64,000 bases of DNA, taken from contig NC_081552.1 in the NCBI RefSeq assembly GCF_963082655.1, forward strand, positions 55,764,286-55,828,285. Reading direction: 5' to 3'. A program made the translations under genes and the position numbers. The DNA is from Stomoxys calcitrans (taxonomy: Eukaryota > Arthropoda > Insecta > Diptera > Muscidae). This document shows positions 22,735-34,470 of this stretch, piece after piece (the first letter of the stretch is position 1; each line of letters starts with the position of its first letter). The notes under the pieces were generated by a model, which was not told the origin of the DNA, made no database searches, and saw only the letters and a list, made by a program, of their open reading frames with translations.

Positions 22735-24266
22735 AAAATCAATTTGTGTTTGTTTGTTTGTTTGTTTGTTTGTATGTTTGTGTGTTCCTTATAGACCCAG
22801 AAACGGTTGAACCGATTTTCTTGAAATTTTCACAGATGATGCATAATGATCCCGTGGTCAAAATAGAGTACTACCTTCATAAAAGATATTTGAGTGTAGA
22901 ACTAGAATCTGATATCCAACTATGAGACCAAGTGTGTGGGGGGCCGCCTCTCCCCAAAAACCACCCCAAAGGGGACACATTTACGACCATAGCCACATGG
23001 GGCTCAAATGAAAGGTCTTTGGGAGTAAAGCACAAATCTGATATCAATATTCGAGAAAAGTGTGTATTGGACTCAATATGAGGCTCAAATAAGAGGTTTT
23101 TAGAGTGGAACACGAATCCGATATATATTTTCAAGGCCAATTCACTGAGATGCCGCCCATCCCCCAAAAACACCCCCCAAGCCGGTCATGTTTGCCGACT
23201 ATGGAAATTTGGGGCTCAAATTAAAGGCATGTGGGAGTAGACCATGTATCTGATATCAATATTAGGGACCAACTGTCTAGCGGACGTCCCACCACCATAA
23301 CAACCCACAAATAGGACGTATTTGCTCACCAAGACAATTTGGGTCTTAAAGAGAGTGGAACAAAATATTTATAGTTTTTAGGGCCAAAACCCCAAACCGG
23401 ACATATTTGCTGACTTTTGCAATAAGGAGAATTTGATATCCAATTTTTGAGGCCAATAGATATATGAGAACAGAGCAAGTTGCTGATATATTTTCAGGGC
23501 TTAGTGTTTGGGGGACCACCCCAATCACCAAAACACCCCTAAATTGAGCATATTTACCGATCATGTCAATGTGGAGCTTAAATGAAAGGTATTGAGAGGT
23601 AGAGAAAGAATCGATACACAATTTCGGGACCAATTTTCTGGAGGTCTACCCCTTTTCCAAAATATCTCATAAACAGAGTTTTTTACTAACCATTGCAATA
23701 TGGGGCTCAAATAAAGGTATTTGGGAGTAAAATACAAATTTGATATCCAAATGTAGGACCATGTATTTAGTGCATCACCCCTTCCCCAAAATACTTCAAA
23801 GGGTACACATTTTTCGACCAGGCCAAATGAAAGGGTATTTGAGATTAGAAAATGAATTTGATAACCTATTTTGGCGCCATGTGTTTGGGGGACGCCCCAT
23901 CGTATAAACTGCTCTAAACTAATGGCAATATGGGGTTTAAATAAATGATTTTTGAAACAAGAGCACGATGCTGATATTTTTCAGGGCCAAGTGTCTGGCC
24001 CTGAGAGAGAATATCGGGCTGAAATAAAATATTTTGAGAATGGAGTACACCTTACATCCACACTTAAATTCGTAGACCAATAAAGACCACACGGGATTCA
24101 GTTAAAGGCACTTATATTGTTAAACTGTTAGTCAAGCAATATACTATTTTCGTAGCATGGTATTTCACTAAAAGCTCTCTAATTGTCAAAAATTAATATT
24201 CCAAGGAAAATTTTGTTCCATATAAAGTAAAAGAAGGCGCAGCGGTGCGGTCCCGGGTCAGCTAGT
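22735..24266 (-). mobile_element. Family D element (outer half of inverted-repeat arm 2)
   Basis: It starts with aatttgtgtttgtttg at the B junction, carries the same internal deletion as arm 1 (agtactacc joined to ttcataaaagat), then about ten monomers of about 130 bp, and ends with ggcgcagcggtgcggtcccg and gggtcagctagt. Confidence 0.75.
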
Positions 24267-24476
24267 AGCTCCCATATAAACAGATCTCCCGATTTTACTT
24301 ATTTAGCCCTTACAAACCACAATTTTCGTCCGATTCGGCTGAAATTTTGTCCATGCCAGTCATTAACCTGATGTATATAATGTTTGCTGGTTTATTTTGA
24401 ATAAATTTTTAGCAAAAGCCATAGTGATGGTTTTCCAAGATTAGTCCCGGCCGAACATAGCACGGTTTAACTTGTT
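24267..24476 (+). mobile_element. Family B-like right-end fragment
   Basis: One degenerate monomer (agctcccatataaacagatc), then ccaagattagtcccggccgaa and the terminal ggtttaacttgtt. Confidence 0.6.
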
Positions 24477-25052
24477 ATATATATATAGATAGGTTTATTA
24501 TTTAATAATGTGGTAATTTGTCAGCCAATTCTCGAGAAATTTCGCACAAAGGATGCCCTTATGATTGATGGATTTCATAGAAATCGGTTAGGACTAAGGT
24601 GTAGCTCCTGAAAATATGTTTTACCCAATTTAGTCTTCGTGAACCTTTGTAAGCTCATTTATAAAACAATCTTTTCAAAATTTTGCACAATATGTGACTT
24701 CCAATATATGACTTTAATTTGGTTGAAATCTGTTCAGTTTTGCATTCTTCCGTATAAATGTTCGTCCGATTTTGAATTATATTGCATTATATATATCCAG
24801 ACAATATTATATATGCGCATTGCTTGATTTGCGCTTATAGAGCCAAAGTTACTACAATTTGGCCCAGATTTGCCCGAAATTTGGATTGATTGATCGATTT
24901 TCCGAAATTTGGATTGTTCTACCTATGCCAAAGCTTAACAAAATCGGTTCAGAATTAGATATTGCGTCCACTTAATGTAATCGGCAACTTTACACTTACA
25001 CTGTTAGTATTGTGTCGCCACCGTCCGACTTTTGCCTTTCCTTACATGTTTT
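24477..25052 (+). mobile_element. Family C fragment with right end
   Basis: Monomers with ttcgtccgattttgaattat and a right end containing cgtccgacttttgcctttcc at about 25021-25045. The left end is missing. Confidence 0.55.
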
Positions 25053-26599
25053 CATGATATTCCTGTCCTTAATTCCTCAATGGATACTTAAAGGTCTTCT
25101 TATTTTCCAATTAAATGTGTTGCACCTTTCTCTGCCTCATACATTATCAATAACCTCATTAGATTTGCAACACGAGCATTATAAAGATTAGATATTAATC
25201 AAAGAAAAATATTGCCATTCAATCTTTGTTAATTCGGAGAATGGCGTCTCAATAAATCCATGGAGGCGTTATACGAGAAAAATCATTTGGCTTTAACATT
25301 CAACATGAATAACTCGCACCAAAATCATATGGCCAAAGCGAAGGCTTGTCAGCGATTGATAACCATCTAAGCTGAAGTAGAAAAAGAAGAAGCAGGAACA
25401 GATGCAAAACAATCGTATTTGCCAACGCCAATAGGACTTCAAAGGGCATTGTTAGGAGCTGTGGTGTATTGGAAAGGGAAAATACAATTCATGCATAATT
25501 CCATGTCACTTAATGTTCTACTTAAATATCTCTTACGAATCACCTCCCACTTCTACCTCTACTTTCCATTAATTTTGATAAGTGTTCCATGTTGCGTGAG
25601 GCGAGAAAAAGACAAGGATTTTAATGACACTTGCAAGAATTCTGCCCTAGGAGAATGGCAGGAGGATGCTCAGTATTGTGTGTGAAGACCTTCTAAAAAT
25701 TTTAGGTGTACTCAGAACAAAGACCATGCCAAAAACTTCAATTCCTTTGCTAAAAATCCCGAATGCTAGACTTTCGTGAGAGAATATGAGGGCTTTAGGT
25801 TCTCAAAGCGTGCGAAAGCCTGTATTGCTCCTTTAAGTAATATTGTTTGTTGGTTTTGTATATCATGTGACCACCCACTTTCCCCCTCTGTGCGTGTGCG
25901 TGTGTGTGTGTGTGGCATTGTTGTTAAAATGATTTGTTTCTCCCATGATGCCAATGAAATTTATTCACATGTACACGCATCGCAACCTATCCCCATTTAT
26001 ATTAAAATGATTAATGGCTCATGCATATGTGAACCGAAATGCCTTTACTTCTGTGCTGTGTGTGTCTGCTTGTCGTTAGCACGTGTAAGTGCTAAAAAGG
26101 AGTCCTTTGTTCGTCCTCATTTGTGATTGTGTGATTGGTGACAAATGGTAGGTGTGTTGCTACCAAAATAAATGTTGATATGTTAATATTTAACATTTGA
26201 TTATCGGTGACACAAATTACATTACGGCCATCAATTTTTCATGCTTTGTCATGTTGGTTTTTGTTGATTCTCCAGTTTTTTTCCCATGCCGCTTTTGACA
26301 TTTTACCTTTTGTCAGTATGACAGCCACTCTCTTACCAAATGGTTAAATGGTATTGTAGACAGTTAATATATGGCTTATGGTTTGCAAGATAATTTAGCC
26401 AAATAGAGATTCATTTTCACATATTTTACAATAAATGAACCACAAACATAAACATTGGGCATAGAGGCAAAAAAAAGGATAAGGGGAAATTGGAATTTTA
26501 GAAGATTCTTAAAATAAATTTCTAGAATATGTACATATTTAATTTTTTCACAATTTTACATAGACACTTTTAATTTGTCATAATTTTCCTGGTATTTTG
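25053..26599. other. Longest stretch without recognised TE sequence
   Basis: About 1.5 kb. It contains a (GT)n tract at 25889-25914. Frames such as 25419-25685 and 25776-26126 are short, overlap antisense frames and show no domain. It is more likely intronic or intergenic unique DNA than a gene. Confidence 0.5.
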
Positions 26600-26698
26600 A
26601 AAAAAAAAAAAAAAAAAAAAAACATGTAGAAACGCAACAATTTTGGCAGTGCCGAACTTTGGTTACCCACCACCATGGGTAAATTAATCATCCTTTTT
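26600..26698 (-). mobile_element. Poly(A) tract and decayed A-like right end
   Basis: 23 A residues at 26600-26622, then a reverse A-type right end (ggcagtgccgaactttggtt, acccaccaccatgggt). The remnant is cut by the next element's left end. Confidence 0.55.
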
Positions 26699-27632
26699 TA
26701 TACCCACCACCGACGGAAGGGGGTATATTCGTTTTTTGTCATTCCGTTTGCAACACATCGAAATATCCATTTCCGAAACTATAAAGTATATATATTCTTG
26801 ATCAGCGTAAAAATCTAAGACGATCTAGACATGACCGTCTGTTTGTTGAAATCACGCTACAGTCTTCAAAAATAGAGATATTGAGCTGAAATTTTGCACA
26901 GATTCTTTTTTGTCCATAAGCAGGTTAAGTTCGAAGATGGGCTATATCGGACTATATCTTGATATAGCCCCCATATAGACCGATTCTCCGATTTAGGGTC
27001 TTAAGCCCATAAAAGCCACATTTATTATCCGATTTTACGGAAATTTGGGACAGTGAGTTGTGTTAGGCCCTTCAACATTCTCCGTCGATTTGGCTTAGAT
27101 CGGTCCAGATTTGGATATAGCTGCCATATAGACCGATCTCTCGGTTTTAGGTTTTGGGGCCATAAAAAACGCATTTATTGTCCGATGTTGCCGAAATTTG
27201 GAATAAAGAGTTATGTTAAGCCCCTCCACATATTTCTGCAATTTGGTCTAGATCGATCAAGATTTGCATATAGCTGCCATATAGACCGATCTCTCTATTT
27301 AAAGTCTTGGCCCCATAAAAGCCACATTCATTATCCGATTGCACTGAAATTTGACACACTGATTTATATTATGCTTTTCGACATCCGTGTCGTATATTGT
27401 TCAGATCGGTTTATTTTTAGATATAACTTCTAAAAAGAGCAATATTTTGTTATATGCAATTGAACAATAACTTTTACTTATTAGTATTTGGTCTAAATCG
27501 GAACATATATTGATATAGCTGCTATGGGGAATAAGGTATGCAATTTTCACCGAATTTTGATGAAAGGTGGATACCCGAGGTGGTGGGTATCCAAAGTTCG
27601 GCCCGGCCGAACTTAATGCCTTTTTACTTGTT
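26699..27632 (+). mobile_element. Family A element, full length, short core
   Basis: Left end tatacccaccaccgacgg, head, a reduced GTCY tract (gaccgtctgtttg), about three monomers, and a complete right end with the palindrome ttcggcccggccgaa and terminal tttttacttgtt. Confidence 0.85.
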
Positions 27633-28420
27633 ATAACAACTCCACTACCATATGGGGGCTGGTCTGATCATATTTCATTCAGGTCCCGTGAACTCTAACA
27701 CAAGTCACAGCTTCAGCGAAACCAGGCAACAAATCGGCTTTTCATGTGGAGTAAGACACTAAATTGAAAGATTGGCCTATAAGGCTAAATATCTAAAGAT
27801 AATCTGATCTAGATTATATGCTGGTCAGATGACGGAAGACTCAAATAACTCAAGTTTCAGCGAAATCCGGTTATAAATGCAGCTTTTCTGGGCTCAAGAC
27901 CCATAATCGGCAGATCGGTCTATATGACAGCTACATCTAAATATAGTCCGATCTGAACCAAATTTTTGGTTGGATGTCGGGAGGTTTGAATCATTTCACT
28001 AATTCAAATTTCAGCCAAATCGAATAATAATTGCGGCTTTTAAATCAGCAGATCAGTCTTTATGACAGCTATATCTAAATATGATCCGATCTGAACCATT
28101 GTCGCATGTCGGATGACAGGAGGCCTAAAACAACTCAGTGATTAAAATTTTAGCAAGATCGGATAATAATTGCGGCTTTTATGGGCTCAAGACCCTAAAT
28201 CAGCAGGTCGGTCTATATGACAGCTATATCTAAATATGGTAGGAACTGAACCATATTTGAGTCGGAGATATCGAGAGACTTAAAACATCTCACCGATTCC
28301 AATTTCAGGCAAATCGGGTAATAAATAACGATTTTATGGGTTCAACACACTTAATCAGCAGATAGCTCTATATGGCATCTGTATCGGAATATAGACCAAT
28401 CGGAACCATATTTGAGGCGC
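27633..28420 (-). mobile_element. Family E monomer array
   Basis: About five tandem units of about 157 bp, with one shortened unit. They contain cagatcggtctatatgacagc and gatgtcgggagg on the plus strand. No termini were found, apart from ataacaactccactaccat at the left, which resembles the text near 31738. Confidence 0.55.
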
Positions 28421-28718
28421 TCCGCCCCCACAAAATAAAAATCTTTAGAATACACATATTTGTGAGTTTCGGACTTGTTTTTTTGGTGAATTAAAAAAAA
28501 TTCTTTAATGAACATGAGATAACTTGAGGTTTTACTTTCATTAAGTCGTTATCGAAATCATAGAGAAAACACTTGTACAAGTTTTAAAAAGTTTCGTCTA
28601 AATGTCTAAACAAGTCGAATCTTGTATATCATCCGCCATTGATCGCATTTGCCAAGTTCTTTGTACGATTTCTCTTTATAGAGAGAAAGAATCAAGCAAC
28701 AAACTACATGCATTTGTT
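28421..28718. other. Unassigned stretch
   Basis: About 300 bp of AT-rich sequence without a recognised repeat. The frame at 28602-28877 crosses into the next element's head and is not a gene. Confidence 0.4.
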
Positions 28719-30925
28719 TACACACCACCACAGGATATGGGATATATACATTTAGCCATTCCGTTTGCAAATCATCGAAAAACAAATTTCCATCAATACA
28801 AAGACGATTTAACGATGTCCGTGTGTCTGCCTGTCTGTTATTATCACGCTACAGTCTTCAAAAAATTTGGATATTGAGCTAAACTTTGGCACAGATTGAA
28901 CGAGCTATACGAACAATGTTTAGATATAGCTGTCACAAAGACCGATTTCCCGGTTTGAGGCCTTAAGCCCACAAAAGCCGCTTTGATTTCCGATTTCGCT
29001 GGATTTGAACTTGTCATTTTCTAGTGCCCCCAATATCCAAACTGAAAATGGTTCGTATCGATCCATAATTAGATATAGGTGCGATATAGACCGGTCTACC
29101 GATTAAGGGTGCATTTATCTCCAGATTTTGTTGAAATTTAGAACAGTTAAATCCAGTTACAGATCGAACTATTTAGGTATAGCTGTCATTTAGACCGATC
29201 TGCCAATTAAGGTTCTTAAACCCATAAAAGCATTTGTTACCCGATTGCGGTGAAATTTGAACTGTCGAACTGTCCACAGTCCAGATCAAACCAAATTTAG
29301 ATATAGCTGTCATATAGACCGGTCTACCGATTTAGGTTTTAAAGCCCATAAAAAGCCGATTGGTCCTTTTTATACCCACCACCGATGGATGGGGGTATAT
29401 TTGTTTTGTCATTCCGTTTGCAACACATCGAAATATCCATTTCCGACCCTATAAAGTATATATATTCTTGATCAGCGTAAAAATCTAAGACGATCTAGAC
29501 ATGTCCGTCCGTCTGTCCGTCTGTCTGTTGAAATCATGCTACAGTCTTTAAAAAAAGAGATATTGAGCTGAAATTTTGCACAGATTCTTTTTTTGTCCAT
29601 AAGCAGGTTAAGTTCGAAGATGGGCTATATCGGACTATATCTTGATATAGCCCCCATATAGACCGATCCTCCGATTTAGGGTCTTAGGCCCATAAAATCC
29701 ACATTTTTTATCCGATTTCGTTAAAATTCAGGACAGTGAGTTGTGTAAGGCCCATCGACATTCATCGTTAATTTGGCTTAGATCGATCCAGATTTGGATA
29801 TAGCTGCCATATAGACCGATCCTTCGATTTATGGTGCTAGGCCCATAAAAGGCACATTTATTGTCCGATTTTGCTGAAATTTGGAACAATGAGTTGTGCT
29901 AGGCATTTCGACATCTTTCTTCAATTTGGTCCAGATCGGTTCAGATTTGGATATAGCTGTCATATAGACCGATTTCTTGATTTATGGTTTTGGGCCCATA
30001 AAATGCTCATTTATTGTCCGATGTCGCCGAAATTTGGGACAGTGAGTTAAGTTAAGCCCCTTGATATACTTCTGCAATATCGCACAGATCGGTGTAGATT
30101 TAGATATAGCTGCCATATAGACCGATATCTAGGTTTTAGGTTTTGGGGCCATAAAATACGCATTTATTGTCCGATGTCGCTGAAATTTGAGAGAGTGAGT
30201 TTGGTTAGGCTCTTCGACGTCCTTTCTTAATTTTGCCCTGATCGGTCCAGATTTGAATATAGCTGCCATATAGACCAATCTCTCGACTTAAGGTTTTGGG
30301 CCCATAAAAGCGACATTAATAGTCCGATTTCGCTGAAATTTGGGACAGTGCTTTGTGTTAGTCTCTTCGACATTTTTATGAATCTTGACCCAAATCGGTC
30401 CCGATTTGGATATAGCTGCCATGTAGACCGATATCTCGATTTAATGTCTTGGCACAGTGACTTATGTTAGGCTTTTCGACATCCGTGTCGTATATAGATC
30501 AGATCGGTTTATTTTTAGATATAGCTAATGTACTTATTACTACTTGGTCCAAATCGGAACATATTTGGATATAACTCATATGGGACATAAGGTATGAAAT
30601 TTTCACCGAATTTTGATGAAAGGTGGTTTACATATATACCCGAGGTGGTGGGTATCCAAAGTTCGGCCAGGCCGAACTTAACGCCTTTTTACTTGTTCAC
30701 TAAAATTTAGAGCAGTGATTTGGACTAGATCTCCTGTTGTCCGAACCTAGTTTGGTCCAGATCGGATCATATTTTAATATAAATTTGGAGCATGAAGTCG
30801 CAGTAGGCCGTCATCCTAATCGTGTATGGTCCATACCAGATCATATTTGTATAAAGCTGCCATATGGGCGATCTGCAGATCTGGAATGTTAAGCCATAAA
30901 ATCCTCATTTATGACCTGATTTTTT
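28719..30925 (+). mobile_element. Family F-like element interrupted by a family A element
   Basis: Left head (acaccaccacaggatatggg, cattccgtttgcaaatcatcg, gtccgtgtgtctgcctgtc) and several diverged monomers up to 29370, resuming at 30698 (actaaaatttagagcagtg) after the nested A element. It ends where a truncated B head starts at about 30926. Confidence 0.65.
29371..30697 (+). mobile_element. Family A element, full length, nested in family F
   Basis: Left end tatacccaccaccgatgg, GTCY tract 29506-29525, six to seven monomers, and a right end with the palindrome ttcggccaggccgaa and terminal tttttacttgtt. The flanks (ttggtcctttt and cactaaaattt) rejoin into a plausible host monomer without an evident target duplication. 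Confidence 0.85.
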
Positions 30926-31395
30926 TGATCGTCGCGATATTTCATGTCCATCTAGCCATGTCCGTCCGTCTGTCTGTTCGTCCGTCCGTCTGTCTGTCGA
31001 AAGCACGATAACTTCCGAAGGAGTAAAGCTAGCCACTTCAAATTTTGCACAAATAAATCTTATTACTGTAGGTCGTTGGTATTGTAAATGGGCCATATCG
31101 ACCCACGTTTTGATATAGCTGCTATATAAACCGGTCTTGGGTCTTGACTTCTTGAGCCTCTAGAGTGCGCAATTCTTATCCGATTGGAATGAAATTTTTT
31201 GCACGACGTGTTTTGTTATGATATCCAACAACTGTGCCAAATAAGGTTCAAGTCGGTTCATAACCTGATATAGCTGTCATATAAACCGATCTGGGATCTT
31301 GACTTCTTGAGCCTCTAGAGATCACAATTATTATTCGATTTGCTTGAAATTTTGTACGACGGTTTCTCTCATGACCATCAACATACGTGTGTATT
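30926..31395 (+). mobile_element. Family B element, left terminus missing
   Basis: It begins inside the head (ttgatcgtcgcgatatttca), has a GTCY tract at 30959-30998, and two monomers, then breaks at about 31395. Confidence 0.7.
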
Positions 31396-31990
31396 ATTAT
31401 GCAAAATTTCACCCCAACGCTTATAAACCGATTGAGATTATGCATTACAAAAATATTGGAGGTCATTAAAGTTACCGGTTTGCAAAATTTCAGCCAAATC
31501 GGATAAAAACTGCGCCCTCTAAAGCCTCAAGATATCAATTCAGGATTACGGTTTATGTGGGGGCTTCATAAGAATTTAGCCCGATATAGACGGCGATCAA
31601 GAATACAGGTGCAATAGACACGAATTCAGACCATACTTGCATGGATGTTGGAAGTCCTAGGAGAAATCATTGTGGAAAATTGGGCGTGCCAATCTTTGGA
31701 TACCCACCACCAAGGATATAATAATCATGCTATTTTATTAAAACTCCACTACTATATACATAATTATATATAAATAGGGGCAAAACCCTAAACCGACATA
31801 TCGGTATATATGACAGCTATATGTAAATATGGTCCGATATGAGCCACATTCGGTTGGAATATCGGGGCCCCTTATACAACTTGGGTATCAAATTTTAGAG
31901 AAATCGGACAGTTTAAAGTTAAAACATAATACCGTAAAAACCGTAAACTGAAGACCGATAGGTTCTCATAACAAATATAAATGCTATATG
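31396..31990 (-). mobile_element. Mosaic of reverse B/A remnants and one E-like monomer
   Basis: Reverse monomer pieces (aaaatttcagccaaatcgga, cctcaagatatcaattcagg), a decayed A right end near 31690-31720 (ctttggatacccaccaccaa), then an E-like unit near 31795-31915. No intact termini. Confidence 0.45.
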
Positions 31991-32530
31991 ATCAATTTTG
32001 AAAACTCTGCCCTCTATCTCTTCGTGTTTGCTTCTCCATTCAGTTGATTCAAGTGCAATAACCAATAGATGGCGGTAATTTAAATCTTCATGCTGCTCGC
32101 TTGACCTATAGGCATTTGATCGTCATCATGTGGTAGTTGTCTATGAATGACTATATGACTACGTATTAAATAGTCACCATTTAGTCTTTTTTCAATCATA
32201 TCAAATTGCAATATTAAACTCCCTTCTGTGCTAAGGAAAAAATTTGCCGGTCTATATGTTTGGTGCGGTGGCGACAGTTCTTTGTAATTTAACCATGTAA
32301 AACTTGGGGGAAAAAAATGTTGTCCAGCAGCACGTCGTTTGGACTTATCTAGGAAAAGAAGACCTCTTATCGATGAGCTAAAAATGGTGGCCACCTTGAC
32401 CTTAAGGTTTGGAACTCTTAATATCACGCTGAACGTCATAATTTTGGGCGTATGGCGGCCTAAATATAGTTGTGTCCCCAAATTAATGAAATCACACAGT
32501 GTCCTATTAGGTCATTATGATTGATCGACT
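31991..32530. other. Unassigned stretch with two overlapping opposite frames
   Basis: A 133-residue minus-strand frame at 32080-32481 and a 61-residue plus frame at 32339-32524 overlap. Neither shows a recognisable domain, signal peptide or membrane segment. The longer one could be a remnant of an unrecognised element, but I cannot assign a product. Confidence 0.3.
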
Positions 32531-32820
32531 GTTTTGGGGTGACGTGGTCCGCTAGATATATGAGTAGAAAAAACATATCAGATCCGCAGTCGACAACCTT
32601 ATACCTTTCATTTGAACCCCATATTGTCATGATTGGTGAATACAGCGGTTAGGTAGAGGGCGTCTATAGGAAGGTTAGACGCCCTCTACCTAACCGCCAC
32701 CAATGACGCACTCCACACAAAAATATCTATCACTTGATCCCTCAATGATGTAATGGGTCAAATAATCTATTGGAGGCGATTTTGAGAGGTGAAGCACCCC
32801 CTAGATTCTTGGATACAAAG
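32531..32820 (+). mobile_element. Family D-like fragment containing a hairpin
   Basis: Two D-type half-monomers (cctttcatttgaaccccata, ttgggg pieces). A 53-bp perfect hairpin lies at 32645-32697. Confidence 0.5.
32645..32697. repeat. Perfect 21-bp inverted repeat with 11-base loop
   Basis: The arm gcggttaggtagagggcgtct (32645-32665, 21 bases, of which the first twenty are gcggttaggtagagggcgtc) is matched exactly in reverse complement at 32677-32697. The stem is more GC-rich than its surroundings. Confidence 0.95.
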
Positions 32821-32821
32821 T

Positions 32822-33342
32822 TACGTTTGCAACACATCAAAAATATCCATTTCCGACCCTACAAAGTATAAATATTTCGGATCGTCGTACAATTCTAATT
32901 CGATTTAACGATGTCCGTGTGTCTGTCCTATCGTCTGTTGTAAAAACCCTACAGCCTTCAAATATTGAGATATTGAATTTGGTAGAGATACGTCTTGTTG
33001 CTGCACGCATGTTAAGTTCTTCAACAGGCCAAATCGAACCATATTTGGATATAGCTGCCATTTAGAACGATCTGCCGATAACTGGTCTGAAGCCCATAAA
33101 AGCTTTATTTATTAGCCAATGGATATAGCTGTCATATAGACCGATATTCCAATTTAGGGTCTTAGTCCCATGAAAAGCGAATGTATTGCCTGATTTCACT
33201 TAAACTGTTACTTGAATAAGAGTTCTCGGGATTTGATCCAGATCAGCTCCTATTTAGATATAACTATGGATATGGTAGTGCAGTTATAATAAAATAAGAT
33301 GATTATTATATCCATGATGGTGGGTATCCAAAGTTCGGCCCA
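32822..33342 (+). mobile_element. Family F element, both termini damaged
   Basis: Head cgtttgcaacacatcaaaaa with gtccgtgtgtctgtcc, one to two monomers, then gatggtgggtatccaaagtt and the start of the palindrome (ttcggccc), where it is cut and joined to reverse A monomers. Confidence 0.6.
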
Positions 33343-34188
33343 TTTATGGGCCCAAGGCCTTAAATCGAGAGATCAGTCTATATGGCAGCTATATCCAAAT
33401 CTGAACCAATCAGCGCCAAATTGAAGAAGAATTTCGGATGGTCTGACACAACTCACTGTCCCAAAATTTCGGCGTTATCGGACAATAAATGCAGCTATAT
33501 CCAAATCTGGACCGTTCTATGCCATATTGCAGAAGCATGTGGAGGGGCTTAACTTAACTCACTGTCCCGACATCGGATAATAAATGCGCCTTTTATGGGC
33601 CCAAAATCAAGAGATCGGTCTATATGGCAGCAATATTCAAATCTGGGCCAAATTGAAGCAGGACGTCAAAGGTCCTAACGCAAATCACTGTCCTAAATTC
33701 CGGCGACATCGGACAATAAATGGGCCTTTTATGGGCCCAAGACCTTAAATCGAGAGATCGGCCTACATGGCGGCTATATCCAAATCTTGCCAGATTTGGG
33801 CCAAATTGCAGAAAGAAGTCGAAGAACCCAACACAACTCTATGTCCCGAACTTCAGCAAAGTGGGGAAATATGTATCTTTTATGAGCCTAAGACCCAAAA
33901 TTGGCGGATCGGTCTATATGGGGGCTATATCAAGATATAGTCCGATATAGCCCATCTTCGAACTAAGGAAAAGAATCTGTGAAAATTTTCAGCTTAATAT
34001 CTCTGTTTTAAAGACTGTAGAGTGATTTCAACATACAGACGGACAGACGGACGGTCATGGCTAGATCGTCTTAGATTTTTACGCTGATCAAGAACATATA
34101 TACTATATAGGGTCGGAAATGGATATTGCCATATGTTGCAAACGGAATGACAAAATGAATATACCTCCATCCTTCGGTGGTGGGTATA
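33343..34188 (-). mobile_element. Family A element, reverse, right end missing
   Basis: Five monomers (gagatcggtctatatggcag type on the plus strand), then a reverse GTCY tract (34036-34056), head and left end terminating at 34188 (ttcggtggtgggtata). Confidence 0.75.
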
Positions 34189-34470
34189 ACAAATTATATA
34201 GCTTATACCTCCTTCCTGACCATATTCGTAATGTACTCCCGAGTATTTTCATTCGAGTCCCATATTGTCATCATGGTCCAAAAAACCTATATTGGGGTGT
34301 TTTGGGTCCGGGCGACCCCCAGTTATTTGGACCCAATTTCTAATTCCATATTCATGTTCGACTCTCCAGTATCTTTCATTTGAGTCCCACATTGTCTCGA
34401 TCGATACAATCGGGCCGTACTTTTTCGGGCCCGATTGCCCCACCCCCACCCCTGGCTACGACCCTGGCCC
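34189..34470 (+). mobile_element. Family D-like fragment
   Basis: Two units with actcccgagtattttcattc / actctccagtatctttcatt and G-rich halves. It ends in a C-rich stretch (ccccacccccacccctggct) near 34439-34458. Confidence 0.55.

Noticed and set aside
32080..32481. 133-residue minus-strand frame as a gene
   Set aside because: No recognisable motif, and an overlapping frame exists on the other strand; kept only as a note in the feature list.
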